DNA from: Brachyhypopomus gauderio
Lineage: Eukaryota; Chordata; Actinopteri; Gymnotiformes; Hypopomidae
DNA: 64,000 nt
Direction of reading: 5' to 3'
Assembly: GCF_052324685.1 (NCBI RefSeq)
Contig: NW_027506875.1
Location: 518,501 to 582,500 of the forward strand
Shown here: in pieces, positions 34,101-42,708 of the stretch
Position numbering within the stretch: the first letter of the stretch is position 1
How the letters are laid out: each line of letters begins with the position of its first letter
The notes under the pieces: model-generated
Told to the model about the DNA's origin: nothing
The model's database searches: none
The model's input: the letters and a program-made list of their open reading frames with translations, nothing else
Made by a program: the position numbers and the translations under genes

Positions 34101-35280
34101 GGTTCAGGACTGAGGTTTAGTCTAATCCACTGTTATGATGAACTGGATTACATAAACTGACCCTGATCTGTGCTGTTTCAGTTTGAGTTTGGTGGTTGGA
34201 TGCCCAACTTCCCGAGCACCATCAGACAACCCCCCCCAACCAGGAAGGGAGCAACCACAGAGCAGACAGTGGTGGACGCCATGCCTGATGTCAACACCAC
34301 TGTTAATATTCTGATTGTTTTGTACACACTAAGCAAGAATTCCAGTGATCATGTGAGTCTAAAAAACACAAAACAACACTAAATTTAATTGAGTTATTGA
34401 GTTATATTGTGTCACTCAGAATTTACATGGTAAAGATAAGAAGATAATTGAACTTTGTCAAAGATGTTAGTGAAGTGCAGGACTTTATTACAATGTAAAC
34501 CTAACAGCAGTTATGGACGACAGAACTGATACATTAAAAAAGGTTTAAAAGGAGATGGCAGAGAATATATCTTTGGTAAACATGTGACACAGGGCACAGA
34601 AAGGAAAATGTTTCCTATTGGTGCTGAAAGGTTCATGATTGTGGTGCAGCAGCCAGACCAGCCCTCCTCCCCTTCACACTCCTTCATGTTTACGCTGGTC
34701 TTCATAATCACACTGTATGACACCAGACCAGCCCTCCTCCCCTTCACACTCCTTCATGTTTACGCTGGTCTTCATAATCACACTGTATGACACCAGACCA
34801 GCCCTACTCCCCTTCACACTCCTTCATGTTTACGCTGGTCTTCATAATCACACTGTATGACACCAGACCAGCCCTCCTCCCTTTCACACTCCTTCATGTT
34901 TACGCTGGTCTTCATAATCACACTGTATGACACCAGACCAGCCCTCCTCCCCTTCACACTCCTTCATGTTTACGCTGGTCTTCATAATCACACTGTATGA
35001 GCTGCACTACGTCTGGAATTTTGCCAGGTGTCAGTGTCCTCATGTTCTTCATGACATCTTAAGGGGGCATCTTACCAGCGGGGTTGTTCTCTTCCTGCAG
35101 TATCCACTTGGCTATTACCCAGAGGAACTGTTTGATGACAGCGGACCCCGTCAGGCGTTTGCAGATTTCAAAACAGATCTTGACCATCTGACAGCTAAAA
35201 TTGAAAAAAGGAACAGACATCTCAAACTTCCCTACACTTACCTGAGTCCACAAAATGTGGATAACAGTGTTGCAATTTAG
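20131..35280 (+). CDS. Lipoxygenase, tandem copy 1 (14 exons, 662 aa)
   Basis: Iron-dependent dioxygenase acting on polyunsaturated fatty acids, such as arachidonate, to give hydroperoxides; some relatives isomerise hydroperoxides instead. Exons: 20131-20274, 21072-21273, 29051-29132, 31163-31285, 31376-31479, 31554-31708, 31786-31929, 32131-32334, 33182-33268, 33382-33551, 33771-33892, 34001-34101, 34182-34352, 35101-35280. All introns have GT/AG and phases agree. They sum to 1989 nt, or 662 residues, the usual size of animal lipoxygenases. An N-terminal PLAT/LH2 domain (residues 1-115) precedes the catalytic domain. Iron ligands are His354 and His359 (HELNFH), His539 and Asn543 (HAAVN), and the C-terminal Ile662. 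[15 protein letters not shown] resembles the ALOXE3/ALOX12B/ALOX15B group, but orthology cannot be settled here. Introns 2 and 3 are swollen by transposons. Confidence 0.95.
21395..21880. mobile_element. MITE with GGGTGCAT termini in lipoxygenase 1 intron 2
   Basis: The left end reads gggtgcatttcaattcaggg and the right end is its approximate reverse complement (ccctgaattgatgcaccc). The paralogous intron of gene 2 has the uninterrupted empty site (near 42250), which confirms insertion after duplication. Confidence 0.75.
22333..22779 (+). mobile_element. Solo LTR with 5-bp target duplication
   Basis: TGTCACGTATGG...CGTTACA is flanked by cacag on both sides (22328-22332 and 22780-22784). An AATAAA lies at about 22714. 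At 447 bp it is an LTR left after recombination between two LTRs. Confidence 0.85.
22820..23667. mobile_element. hAT-type remnant with split first exon of a transposase
   Basis: The right end reads gtaacgttcccaacactg, a terminus common in fish hAT elements, and the left part repeats taacg/gttac motifs in the inverse sense. A short ORF at 23103-23330 contains [11 protein letters not shown], resembling the start of a BED-type transposase. It is degraded. Confidence 0.6.
23940..24426 (+). mobile_element. L2-type LINE 3' end
   Basis: The end of ORF2 (reading ..[10 protein letters not shown] near 24120) is followed by the tail ctctggataagagcatctgc and taaatgccgtaaatgtaaat. The same tail ends the SINE at 38564-38741, showing SINE/LINE tail sharing. 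Confidence 0.7.
24500..24810. repeat. Minisatellite, about 60-bp units (tgtgtgtgg..tatatgg)
   Basis: Units with atgaatgtgtgtgg, agatgtatatatgg and tatacatatggg alternate with small changes. ORFs across it on the minus strand (repeated HPI/YTH peptides) are artefacts. Confidence 0.85.
24840..25570. repeat. GC-rich repetitive DNA, left block
   Basis: G-rich plus-strand sequence with runs of gggg and no credible ORF. It continues at 27040-27570 after the hAT insertion at 25811-27029, so the two blocks were once contiguous. The family is not recognised. Confidence 0.6.
25811..27029. mobile_element. Non-autonomous hAT element, 8-bp target duplication
   Basis: Inverted ends TAGGGTTGCAACGGTA / TACCGCTGCAACCCTA-like are flanked by gtaggggg at 25803-25810 and 27030-27037. 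Subterminal cggtatcacggt repeats are present. It carries a copy of the GC-rich family (26417-26806). No transposase is seen. Confidence 0.85.
26417..26806 (+). mobile_element. Copy of the GC-rich repeat family
   Basis: It matches 10273-10650, starting with acgttaacaaatacgag and including the gctttaattcc-like landmark (here gatttaattcc) and the tgacgtaat-like end. It is nested inside the hAT element at 25811-27029. Confidence 0.75.
27040..27570. repeat. GC-rich repetitive DNA, right block
   Basis: Continuation of the block at 24840-25570. Several overlapping ORFs exist in different frames on both strands, as expected of biased composition, not of genes. Confidence 0.6.
27584..27826. repeat. 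81-bp tandem repeat, three copies
   Basis: The landmark tgggtacact occurs at 27641, 27722 and 27803, 81 bp apart. Each unit starts with an acacac-rich stretch and ends with ttccgctctac. Confidence 0.9.
29379..30942 (-). mobile_element. Tc1/mariner transposon, nearly full length
   Basis: Inverted ends cactgctcaaaaaaat / atttttttgagctgtg are flanked by TA-rich DNA. The minus strand encodes a transposase broken once. It lies in intron 3 of lipoxygenase 1; the same intron in gene 2 is 141 nt, so the site was empty there. Confidence 0.9.
29635..30694 (-). pseudogene. Tc1/mariner transposase, frameshifted
   Basis: The N-terminal piece (30694-30176) has paired helix-turn-helix regions ([20 protein letters not shown]) and the first catalytic Asp in FFFTDESRF. 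The C-terminal piece (30087-29635) has the second Asp in LIQDNAIPH and the Glu in [10 protein letters not shown], spaced 34 residues after it as in DD34E Tc1-like enzymes. Between them (about 30088-30175) a two-base loss shifts the frame and a TAG is present. The protein would be about 350 residues, the family norm. The copy is inactive unless the breaks are errors. Confidence 0.85.
30943..31121. repeat. (TA)n / (TG)n microsatellite
   Basis: TA and TG runs between the Tc1 element and lipoxygenase 1 exon 4; ORFs of alternating Ile-Tyr across it are artefacts. Confidence 0.95.
34654..35003. repeat. 70-bp minisatellite in lipoxygenase 1 intron 13, five copies
   Basis: The ccagaccagccctcctcc landmark recurs every 70 bp (34654, 34724, 34794, 34864, 34934). 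The same unit occurs about seven times in the matching intron of gene 2. Confidence 0.95.
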
Positions 35281-35512
35281 AGACAATTATGGAACAAATT
35301 GAAAGTTACTTCATCTGTTTTATTGACCAAGCTTAGTTTTGTCCTGTTTTTCTTACTTTCAGTGTCATTTTCTTAAATGTTATTCTTTTATATTTTTAGT
35401 AACCGTTCACTGCCCACCTCTTGGGACATAAAATTACTCGGATTTAAGTTTTTCTAAGATTTTAATTCCTAGATATTCTTTCAATAGCTTCTAATCTCTT
35501 ATGAAGCAAACT

Positions 35513-35518
35513 AATAAA
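35513..35518 (+). terminator. Poly(A) signal AATAAA of lipoxygenase 1
   Basis: First AATAAA after the stop codon, 233 bp downstream. Confidence 0.6.
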
Positions 35519-35975
35519 ATGAAAGTTTGCAAAAAAAACCAAAAATTATTGTATTAGCTTGGGTGAAAATGTTGGTGTAGGGAAATTATTAGTAGTGAGG
35601 TTAAACTTTCTACAGTTGATTATGACTTGTGGTGTACTTTGCATTTTTGGTCTTATTTTTTGGTAAATCATTTCAGGTATATTCATATATGATGTACTAA
35701 TCACCTCAATTAAATATACATGACGACTAATCTGATGTGAGAACTGTTGGACAATAAATACTTTTACAAAAGCATAATAATTTTCAGTTAATGATTCGTT
35801 AATAATGTTATCAAATGTTTAAATAGGTGTGTTGCATGTGTAGGAGTAAATGAATGAATAATTGTCATGAGAGTCGAAATGAGTTAAATTAAATAATACA
35901 ATCGGGCAGCAAATACCTCAGCATAAGCCACATTTGACGGTTAAGGCACAACAACAATAGAAACAGTGATGCTTT
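35519..35975. other. 3' flank of lipoxygenase 1
   Basis: No gene is seen. The sequence aligns with the flank of gene 2 (about 50015-50320, then 50620-50810), so it is part of the duplicated segment. Confidence 0.6.
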
Positions 35976-35980
35976 TAAAT

Positions 35981-37287
35981 TGTCACGTTGAGGACCCCGG
36001 CCCCTCCCTTTTGGGCGTGTGTTTACGTCGTCTACGTCTCCTAGTCTGCGTCTGTGGATCTCCGTGGGTGCGGTTATGTCTTGTGATCATCCGTCTCACC
36101 TGTGGCTCGACTCGTAATCATGTGGGACTTATGTGGTTTGTCTACTTAATGTGCGTTCGCGCAGTGTCCTGTGCTCGTCGTTGTCTGAGTCCTACACGTC
36201 ATCGTGTGTGTGTGTGTGTGTGTGTGTGTGTCACTACGTGCGCTTACTGCGCTAGTTATCTGTCAAAATAAACGTAACGTTTGCTGCCACGTGAGATTCC
36301 TCCAGCGGGACGGTGAAAGGAGGGAGGCGTCCAGAGGTGGGCATGTCCTCCTACCGATCCAGGGGAAGCGGAATGGACTACTCTCGGGGTGGCAGGCCGA
36401 TCGAGTCCATGAAGTGGAGCCTGGGCGGTGAGGAGGAGCGGATGGAGATCGAGGCGGGACTCCCCTACAGTCCACCCGACACGTCCGCCAGCCGCGCTGC
36501 ACCAGGCGCCTCCACCAGCCGCGCTGCACCCAGCGGAGGGTTCGCAGCGAAGGCAGGAGGAGGAATGCCCACCGCAGCACCAGCAGCTCCCGGTCTCTCT
36601 CCCCTCATCGCTCTCCTCCTGGCGCGAAGCCTGGCGCCTGTTACATGTTTGTCTGTTCCAGTGTTTGTAAGTCTTCCCGTATGTTTGCCAAACTCCCCTT
36701 TTCCTGTTTGTGCCTCTTTGTGTAAGTGTACCTGTTTGTGTGTTTGTAAACGTTCCGTTGTGTTTGTCTAATGTGTTTTCCCCGGTCTTCCCAGGGAGGG
36801 TGTTCTAGGTGGTTCGTGGCGGACTCTCCACCGAGGGCGGTCACCTCCCAGACGCAGGACTGAGCGCGTCGGATCCGCCCATCGACGTGGGTTCGGGGCA
36901 CTCGGTCCTGTTGGCACCCCGGGACGGGTAGTGCCCTTGGTGGGGGAGTCTGTCACGTTGAGGACCCCGGCCCCTCCCTTTTGGGCGTGGGTTTACATCG
37001 TCTACGTCTCCTAGTCTGCGTCTGTGGATCTCCGTTTTTATGGTTATGTCTTGTGATCATCCGTCTCACCTGTGGCACGTCTCGTAATCACGTGGGACTT
37101 ATGTGGTTTGTCTACTTAATGAGTGTTCGCGCAGTGTCCTGTGCTCGTCGTTGTCTGAGTCCTACACGCCATCGTGTGTGTGTGTCACTACGTGCGCTTA
37201 CTGCGCTAGTTATCTGTAAAAATAAACGTAATGTTTGCTGCCACGTGAGATTCGTGTCTCATCCTTCTCGCCAGCGCCACCGTTACA
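35981..37287 (+). mobile_element. Small non-autonomous LTR retrotransposon, 5-bp target duplication
   Basis: The 5' LTR is 35981-36299 and the 3' LTR 36951-37287; both begin TGTCACGTTGAGGACCCC and the 3' LTR ends GTTACA. Flanks are taaat at 35976-35980 and 37288-37292. The 5' LTR lacks its last 34 bp and the primer binding site is missing, so a deletion joins LTR to interior. A purine tract precedes the 3' LTR (about 36938-36949). The 650-bp interior has a Pro/Ala/Ser-rich ORF starting MSSYRSRGSG (36343), possibly a gag N-terminus, and no pol. The homologous place near gene 2 (about 50812) is an empty site. Confidence 0.88.
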
Positions 37288-37292
37288 TAAAT

Positions 37293-37860
37293 GACTTTCC
37301 CGAGATGTTAAAACTTCTATTACAAAACATTCCCATATAAGATTATACTCTTCTGTGGGAATCTCTTATAATAAAAATGATAACATTAACATAGTTTACT
37401 ATTAACATGAAGAGGGATTTGGAATGACGCGCTGACGCGGAGATCCGTCTTATCAGAAAATCCCGAGAAGAGAAACTTCATTAACAGCTGGTTAGTAATA
37501 TTCATTTAGGAATTTAGTAAGTAGTCAGTAGTAATCCCTACAAAAGCAAAACGAAAAATACAATAACATAAAATGTTATAAGGTAAGAAAACAGAGTACA
37601 CAAAATCACCAAGTTGAACTATGATGTTACATTTTTAACGGGTGGCCCGCAGTGCCAGCCTGTGGCCACTAGAGGGCGGCCACACGCTGCAGCGTAATCA
37701 GCGCGACTAAACGAGATGATCACATTGATCTAAGGGTGCGCAGTGACTACTGTGTTTTTGTGTGGAACAGATGTGTCTATTCCAATGGTAAACAGTATTC
37801 TTGAAAGACTCCCCTGGGAGAACACTAATCACTTCAAGATCATTCACAGCCCTGTAGGGG
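37293..37860. other. Duplicated intergenic segment, copy 1
   Basis: No gene is seen. It is closely similar to about 50815-51290 downstream of gene 2, including a gcgtaatcagcgcg block (37692 and 51177). It marks the 3' limit of the duplicated unit. Confidence 0.7.
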
Positions 37861-37861
37861 G

Positions 37862-38550
37862 GAGTGCACCAACACCTCACCAGTGCTACTGAACACACAC
37901 CAACACCTCACCAGTGCTACTGAACACACACCAACACCTCACCAGTGCTACTGAACACACACCAACACCACACCAGTGCTACTGAACACACACCAACACC
38001 ACACCAGTGCTACTGAACACACAACAACACACCAACAACACACCAGTGCTACTGAACACACACCAACACCACACCAGCGCTACTGAACACACACCAACAC
38101 CACACCAGTGCTACTGAACACACACCAACACCACATCAGCGCTACTGAACACACATCAACACCACACCAACGCTACTGAACACACACCAACACCACACCA
38201 GTGCTACTGAACACACACCAACACTACACCAGTGCTACTGAACACACATCAACACCACACCAGCGCTACTGCACACACACCAACACCACATCAGCACTAC
38301 CGAACACACACCAACACCACACCAGCGCTACTGAACACACACCAACACCACACCAGCGCTATTGAACACCACACCAACACCACATCAGTGCTACTGAACA
38401 CACACCAACACCACACCAGCGCTACTGCGCTACTAAACACACATCAACACCACATCAGCGCTACTGAACACACACCAACAACACACCAGTGCTACTATAC
38501 ACACACCAACAACACACACATGCTACTGAACACACACCAACAACACACCA
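37862..38550. repeat. Minisatellite, about 33-bp units (agtgctactgaacacacacc)
   Basis: Around twenty units of acaccagtgctactgaacac-type sequence with length variation. The array resumes after the SINE and runs to about 38945. Confidence 0.9.
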
Positions 38551-38563
38551 GTGCTACTATACA

Positions 38564-38741
38564 AGGCAGTCATGGCCTGGTGGTTAGGGAACTGGTCTTG
38601 TGACCAGAGGGTCCGATCCCCAGACTCGTGGGTTCGATCCCCAGACCTGAAGCCATGACTGAGGTGCCCCTGAGCAAGGCCCAGATAAAAATGTAAGTCA
38701 CTCTGGATAAGGGCGTCTGCCAAATGCCGTAAATGTAAATG
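38564..38741 (+). mobile_element. tRNA-derived SINE with L2-like tail, 9-bp target duplication
   Basis: An A-box-like ggcctggtggttagg and a B box ggttcgatccc (38632) form the pol III promoter. The B-box region is duplicated (ggtccgatccc just before it). The tail is ctctggataagggcgtctgc followed by aaatgccgtaaatgtaaat. The direct repeat tactataca flanks it at 38555-38563 and 38742-38750. It inserted into the minisatellite. Confidence 0.9.
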
Positions 38742-38949
38742 TACTATACACACACCAACAACACACACATGCTACTGAACACACACCAACACTACACCAG
38801 TGCTACTGAACACACATCAACACCACACCAGTGTTACTGAACACACGCTAAGACATGAATACCACATCAGTGCTACTGAACACACACACCAACACCATAT
38901 CAGTGCTACTGAACACACACTAACACAAAACACCACATCAGTGCCACTG

Positions 38950-39769
38950 GAGTGCTAAGAGTGATCCACCACCCAAATTATTTCTGCTCTGTGGAGGTCC
39001 TGATGGGATGGAGATCCCTGAAGTGTCAGGGATTTCTGCTCTGAACCTCTATTTATGTGAACTATGCTCGGGCTCATGGTGAACCTGCTGGAGTTGCATG
39101 TGTAATGTCTCACATTACAGCTGGCTCATGATTGAAGATGTTAGTCCTTGTAGCAGGTTACATAATGTCTCTAAAGGTCATCTTCCTGGTCCATTATTTT
39201 CTTGGCCTCTCAACTGTATCAGGGTGTGGCAAGTGTAGAAATTATCACTGGTTTCTCAGACACCCGTGTGTGGCCTGAATGGAGGGCAGAGCAAATGATG
39301 AATTATTATTACTTGAATGAATTAATTATGAATGGATTAATTATTATTATTAAGTTTCACCTGTTGTGTCTGAAGTAGCAGCTGCATCCCAGCATGTCTG
39401 CTCAACTTCTGTCTCCTCCTCGGGTAAAAACAGTAACTCTTCAGCCCAATTAGCATAAACCAGGTTGTGTTTCCTTCTTCTTTCTTTGGATACACTCTTA
39501 CTTTTTCACTCTTGCCTCTGCAGTTCACTCGTGAGACTAATCTGATACTGAATCTCTACTGACAAATTAGAAACGATCACCCAAGACAGAACTGAGCCAA
39601 GCAAGAATTTAAAAACCTGACCAAGCGGAGACAACACAATCACACTTATTCCCAGAATTGTTGGTGTCTGTTAATAAGTGAATGGATAAAACTTACTTAT
39701 TTTAACTTTTTTGAAAACAGGGTTACACTTTTTTGTTGACTGAGTGTGTGAATTTGTGTTTGTATGTTT
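38950..39769. other. Intergenic spacer upstream of lipoxygenase 2
   Basis: No gene, repeat array or element ends are recognised. Confidence 0.4.
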
Positions 39770-40437
39770 AGTGGTGGGTGGTGCTCTGTCCTGGGTGGTG
39801 TCCTCTCTCCCCTCCTTGTGTCTGTATGTCCACTGGTGGGTGGTGCTCTGTCCTGGGTGGTGTCCTCTCTCCTCTCCCTGTGTCTGTATGTCCACTGGTG
39901 GGTGGTGCTCTGTCCTGGGTGGTGTCCTCTCTCCTCTCCCTGTGTCTTTATGTCCACTGGTGGGTGGTGCTCTGTCCTGGGTGGTGTCCTCTCTCCTCTC
40001 CCTGTGTCTTTATGTCCACTGGTGGGTGGTGCTCTGTCCTGGGTGGTGTCCTCTCTCCCCTCCTTGTGTCTGTATGTCCACTGGTGGGTGGTGCTCTGTC
40101 CTGGGTGGTGTTCTCTCTCCTCTCCCTGTGTCTGTATGTACACTGGTGGGTGGTGCTCTGTCCTGGGTGGTGTCCTCTCTCCTCTCCCTGTGTCTGTATG
40201 TCCACTGGTGGGTGGTGCTCTGTCCTGGGTGGTGTCCTCTCTCCCCTCCTTGTGTCTGTATGTCCACTGGTGGGTGGTGCTCTGTCCTGGGTGGTGTTCT
40301 CTCTCCTCTCCCTGTGTCTGTATGTACACTGGTGGGTGGTGCTCTGTCCTGGGTGGTGTCCTCTCTCCTCTCCCTGTGTCTGTATGTCCACTGGTGGGTG
40401 GTGTTCTGTCCTGGGTGGTGTCCTCTCTCCCCTCCCT
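39770..40437. repeat. 61-bp minisatellite upstream of lipoxygenase 2
   Basis: About eleven units, each with a variant of ccactggtgggtggtgctct and cctgggtggtgtcctctctc. A remnant of the same unit lies upstream of gene 1 (19640-19750). ORFs of 200-256 residues on both strands across it result from the unit's lack of stop codons. Confidence 0.95.
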
Positions 40438-40492
40438 GCACCTGATTCCGTCTCCCAGGGGGGTGTGGCTTCTGGTTGAGAATACGCTGTGC

Positions 40493-40593
40493 GTGATTGG
40501 CTGCTGCTTCTCACTGGCATGTGACTGGATGTAAAAATTTTGTCTGTTAGTTGTGAAGCGACCTTGGGCATCTTGTCAGGCACTATTTAAAGA
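40493..40593 (+). promoter_or_regulatory. Possible promoter of lipoxygenase 2
   Basis: A CCAAT-type box in inverse form (gattggct, 40495) and a TATA-like ctatttaaag (40584-40593) lie 300-400 bp upstream of the start codon. An AG acceptor at about 40889 just before the ATG suggests a non-coding first exon. The matching part of gene 1 has a different sequence. Confidence 0.3.
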
Positions 40594-40896
40594 CTCAGAC
40601 TTTTTAAACTTCTCCTACTTTCCATTCCAAGAGTGACAACTGAATTTATCTGCTGTGGGATTGTGCACTGTATCTATCTGTTTTTCTACTGTCTTTAGCT
40701 ACAGAATAGATTAATACACAGCAAACAACTCCTTGATACCAACATACACAAACTGAATACGTAAATATATGGTTTGCTTCTATTAGTCTGAGTTTATCTA
40801 GGAAAAGCAATTATTTTTATTTTGGTGGATGTGTTTACATGCATTTTGATAGCAAACAAGGGTTAAACAACAAACCTCTTTAATTTCAGACCAGCC

Positions 40897-42650
40897 ATGG
40901 AGAAATACAAAATTGAAGTGTTCACAGGTGATTATGAGGATTCTGGCACATTAAACTACATCTCCATCAGACTCATTGGTACAAAGAGTTCAACTGAGCC
41001 ACAAATTATGAACAAACTTTCAGTTTTTAAGATGGGGGAGGTAAGATATCTTCTCTTGATACAGTTATGTCACTCATATTGTGTAGTTTAAGAGATTTTG
41101 TTATGTCTTAATTTTGTTGCCTTAAATGTATTCAGTTTTGAAAACCGTCTATAATCTTAAATGAGTTCCAGTTTTAAATTAGTTGCAGTTAAATAAATAT
41201 AAATGTCACAGTGCTGTTGCTGTGGTACAGCATAAATTATTTAATTGATAATAACTTCATATATAATTGTAAGTATATTTTAAAAAGAAAAAAGATATTT
41301 GCTTAGAGAGAAATGTGTTATCTTGATGTTTGTTAATTTGTAATGAATTTTCATGTAATTAAGTTGCTATGTAAACATATTTAACACAAGTGAATGTGAA
41401 TTCAGTCAAATCAGATGGTTTATGCTGTCAGCATTAATCATCTTCCAGAGACTGATGCTTGATGATCAAATGTTGAATGCGACGGGTGATCTGGCATTTT
41501 GGAATTTAAAGGGTCCAAAGTTAAAGGTTCTGTAAAAACATATGCTGGCATTAGATTAATTCTGATTATAGGGAATAGAATGACCTATCCTCTGGGAAAG
41601 GATTCTTTATTTATTGAATTATGACAAATACCTCAGTACACCTGTGAGCAAACCTTCACAAACTTAATATATCTGAGGATGTCTGATGAAGGTTACTCCA
41701 TTTTATTATAAACATCATTAATAGAGCTCAATTTCATTACTAACCATCATTAATCTAGCTTCATTTCATTAATAAACACAATTAATACAGCTTTTCCTGC
41801 ATTTTTGGCACTTTTAATCATTTTCTTTAATGCTGATTACACATATCTTGAGGATCTTAAATTACCATGTAAATCTATATATAATAAACATTAATATGCT
41901 ACTTTCTAACTTGTCTTGTCCTGACAGAAAAATGAATTTACTGTGGAGTGTCGAACAAGTCTTGGTACTCTCTTACTGGTTGAACTGGAATCCAATATTC
42001 GATATTTTAATGGTGATAACTGGTTCTGTTCCAAACTGATTGTAACCACACCTGAAGGCACCCAGCACCATTTCCCATGTTATCAGTGGCTGGACAGCAA
42101 ACATAAGATCCTTCTCAGGGATGCTGTAGGTTAGTACGCATGTTTATTGTTGAATGTTGTGGTGTTGTACTATTATATCATTAAATGTTAGACTTACAGT
42201 AATTTGTGGAAATACAGTGATCTGAGATTGTTGGAAATAGATGAGACAATGTGGAATGCACAATAGTTTATAAATGGCAGTAGAGTTCAGAGTCAGAATG
42301 TAAAAGATAAATAAATCAATGAATCATGTTCATGAAACATCATCTTGTGTCCAATATGTTGTTCAGTAGGTTGGCAAGATGGTGATGTGCTCACAAAAGA
42401 TGCCAAACATTGTCATAGTTATCATTATTTAGGGTGATCTTAGAAGTGGCCAAAATAGCACCAGACTCCTCAAGGTTAACGTATGAAATTTTGTGTGTTT
42501 TTCTGTGTAGCTTTGCTAAGAAATAAAGAGGCCAAGGGTAACCTCCTGGATCAAAGACAGCAAAATCTAGAGGAAAGGTGTAAAGTCTTCAGGTACGTAA
42601 ATAAAAAATAAAATATATATATATTTTATATATATTATATATTGTTATAT

Positions 42651-42708
<58 letters not shown>

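Noticed and set aside
36313..36771. 152-residue Pro/Ala/Ser-rich ORF as a host gene
   Set aside because: It sits between two LTRs with a target duplication, so at most it is a gag remnant.
39697..40583. Several 140-256-residue ORFs on both strands
   Set aside because: Products of the 61-bp minisatellite; all frames are open because the unit lacks stops.
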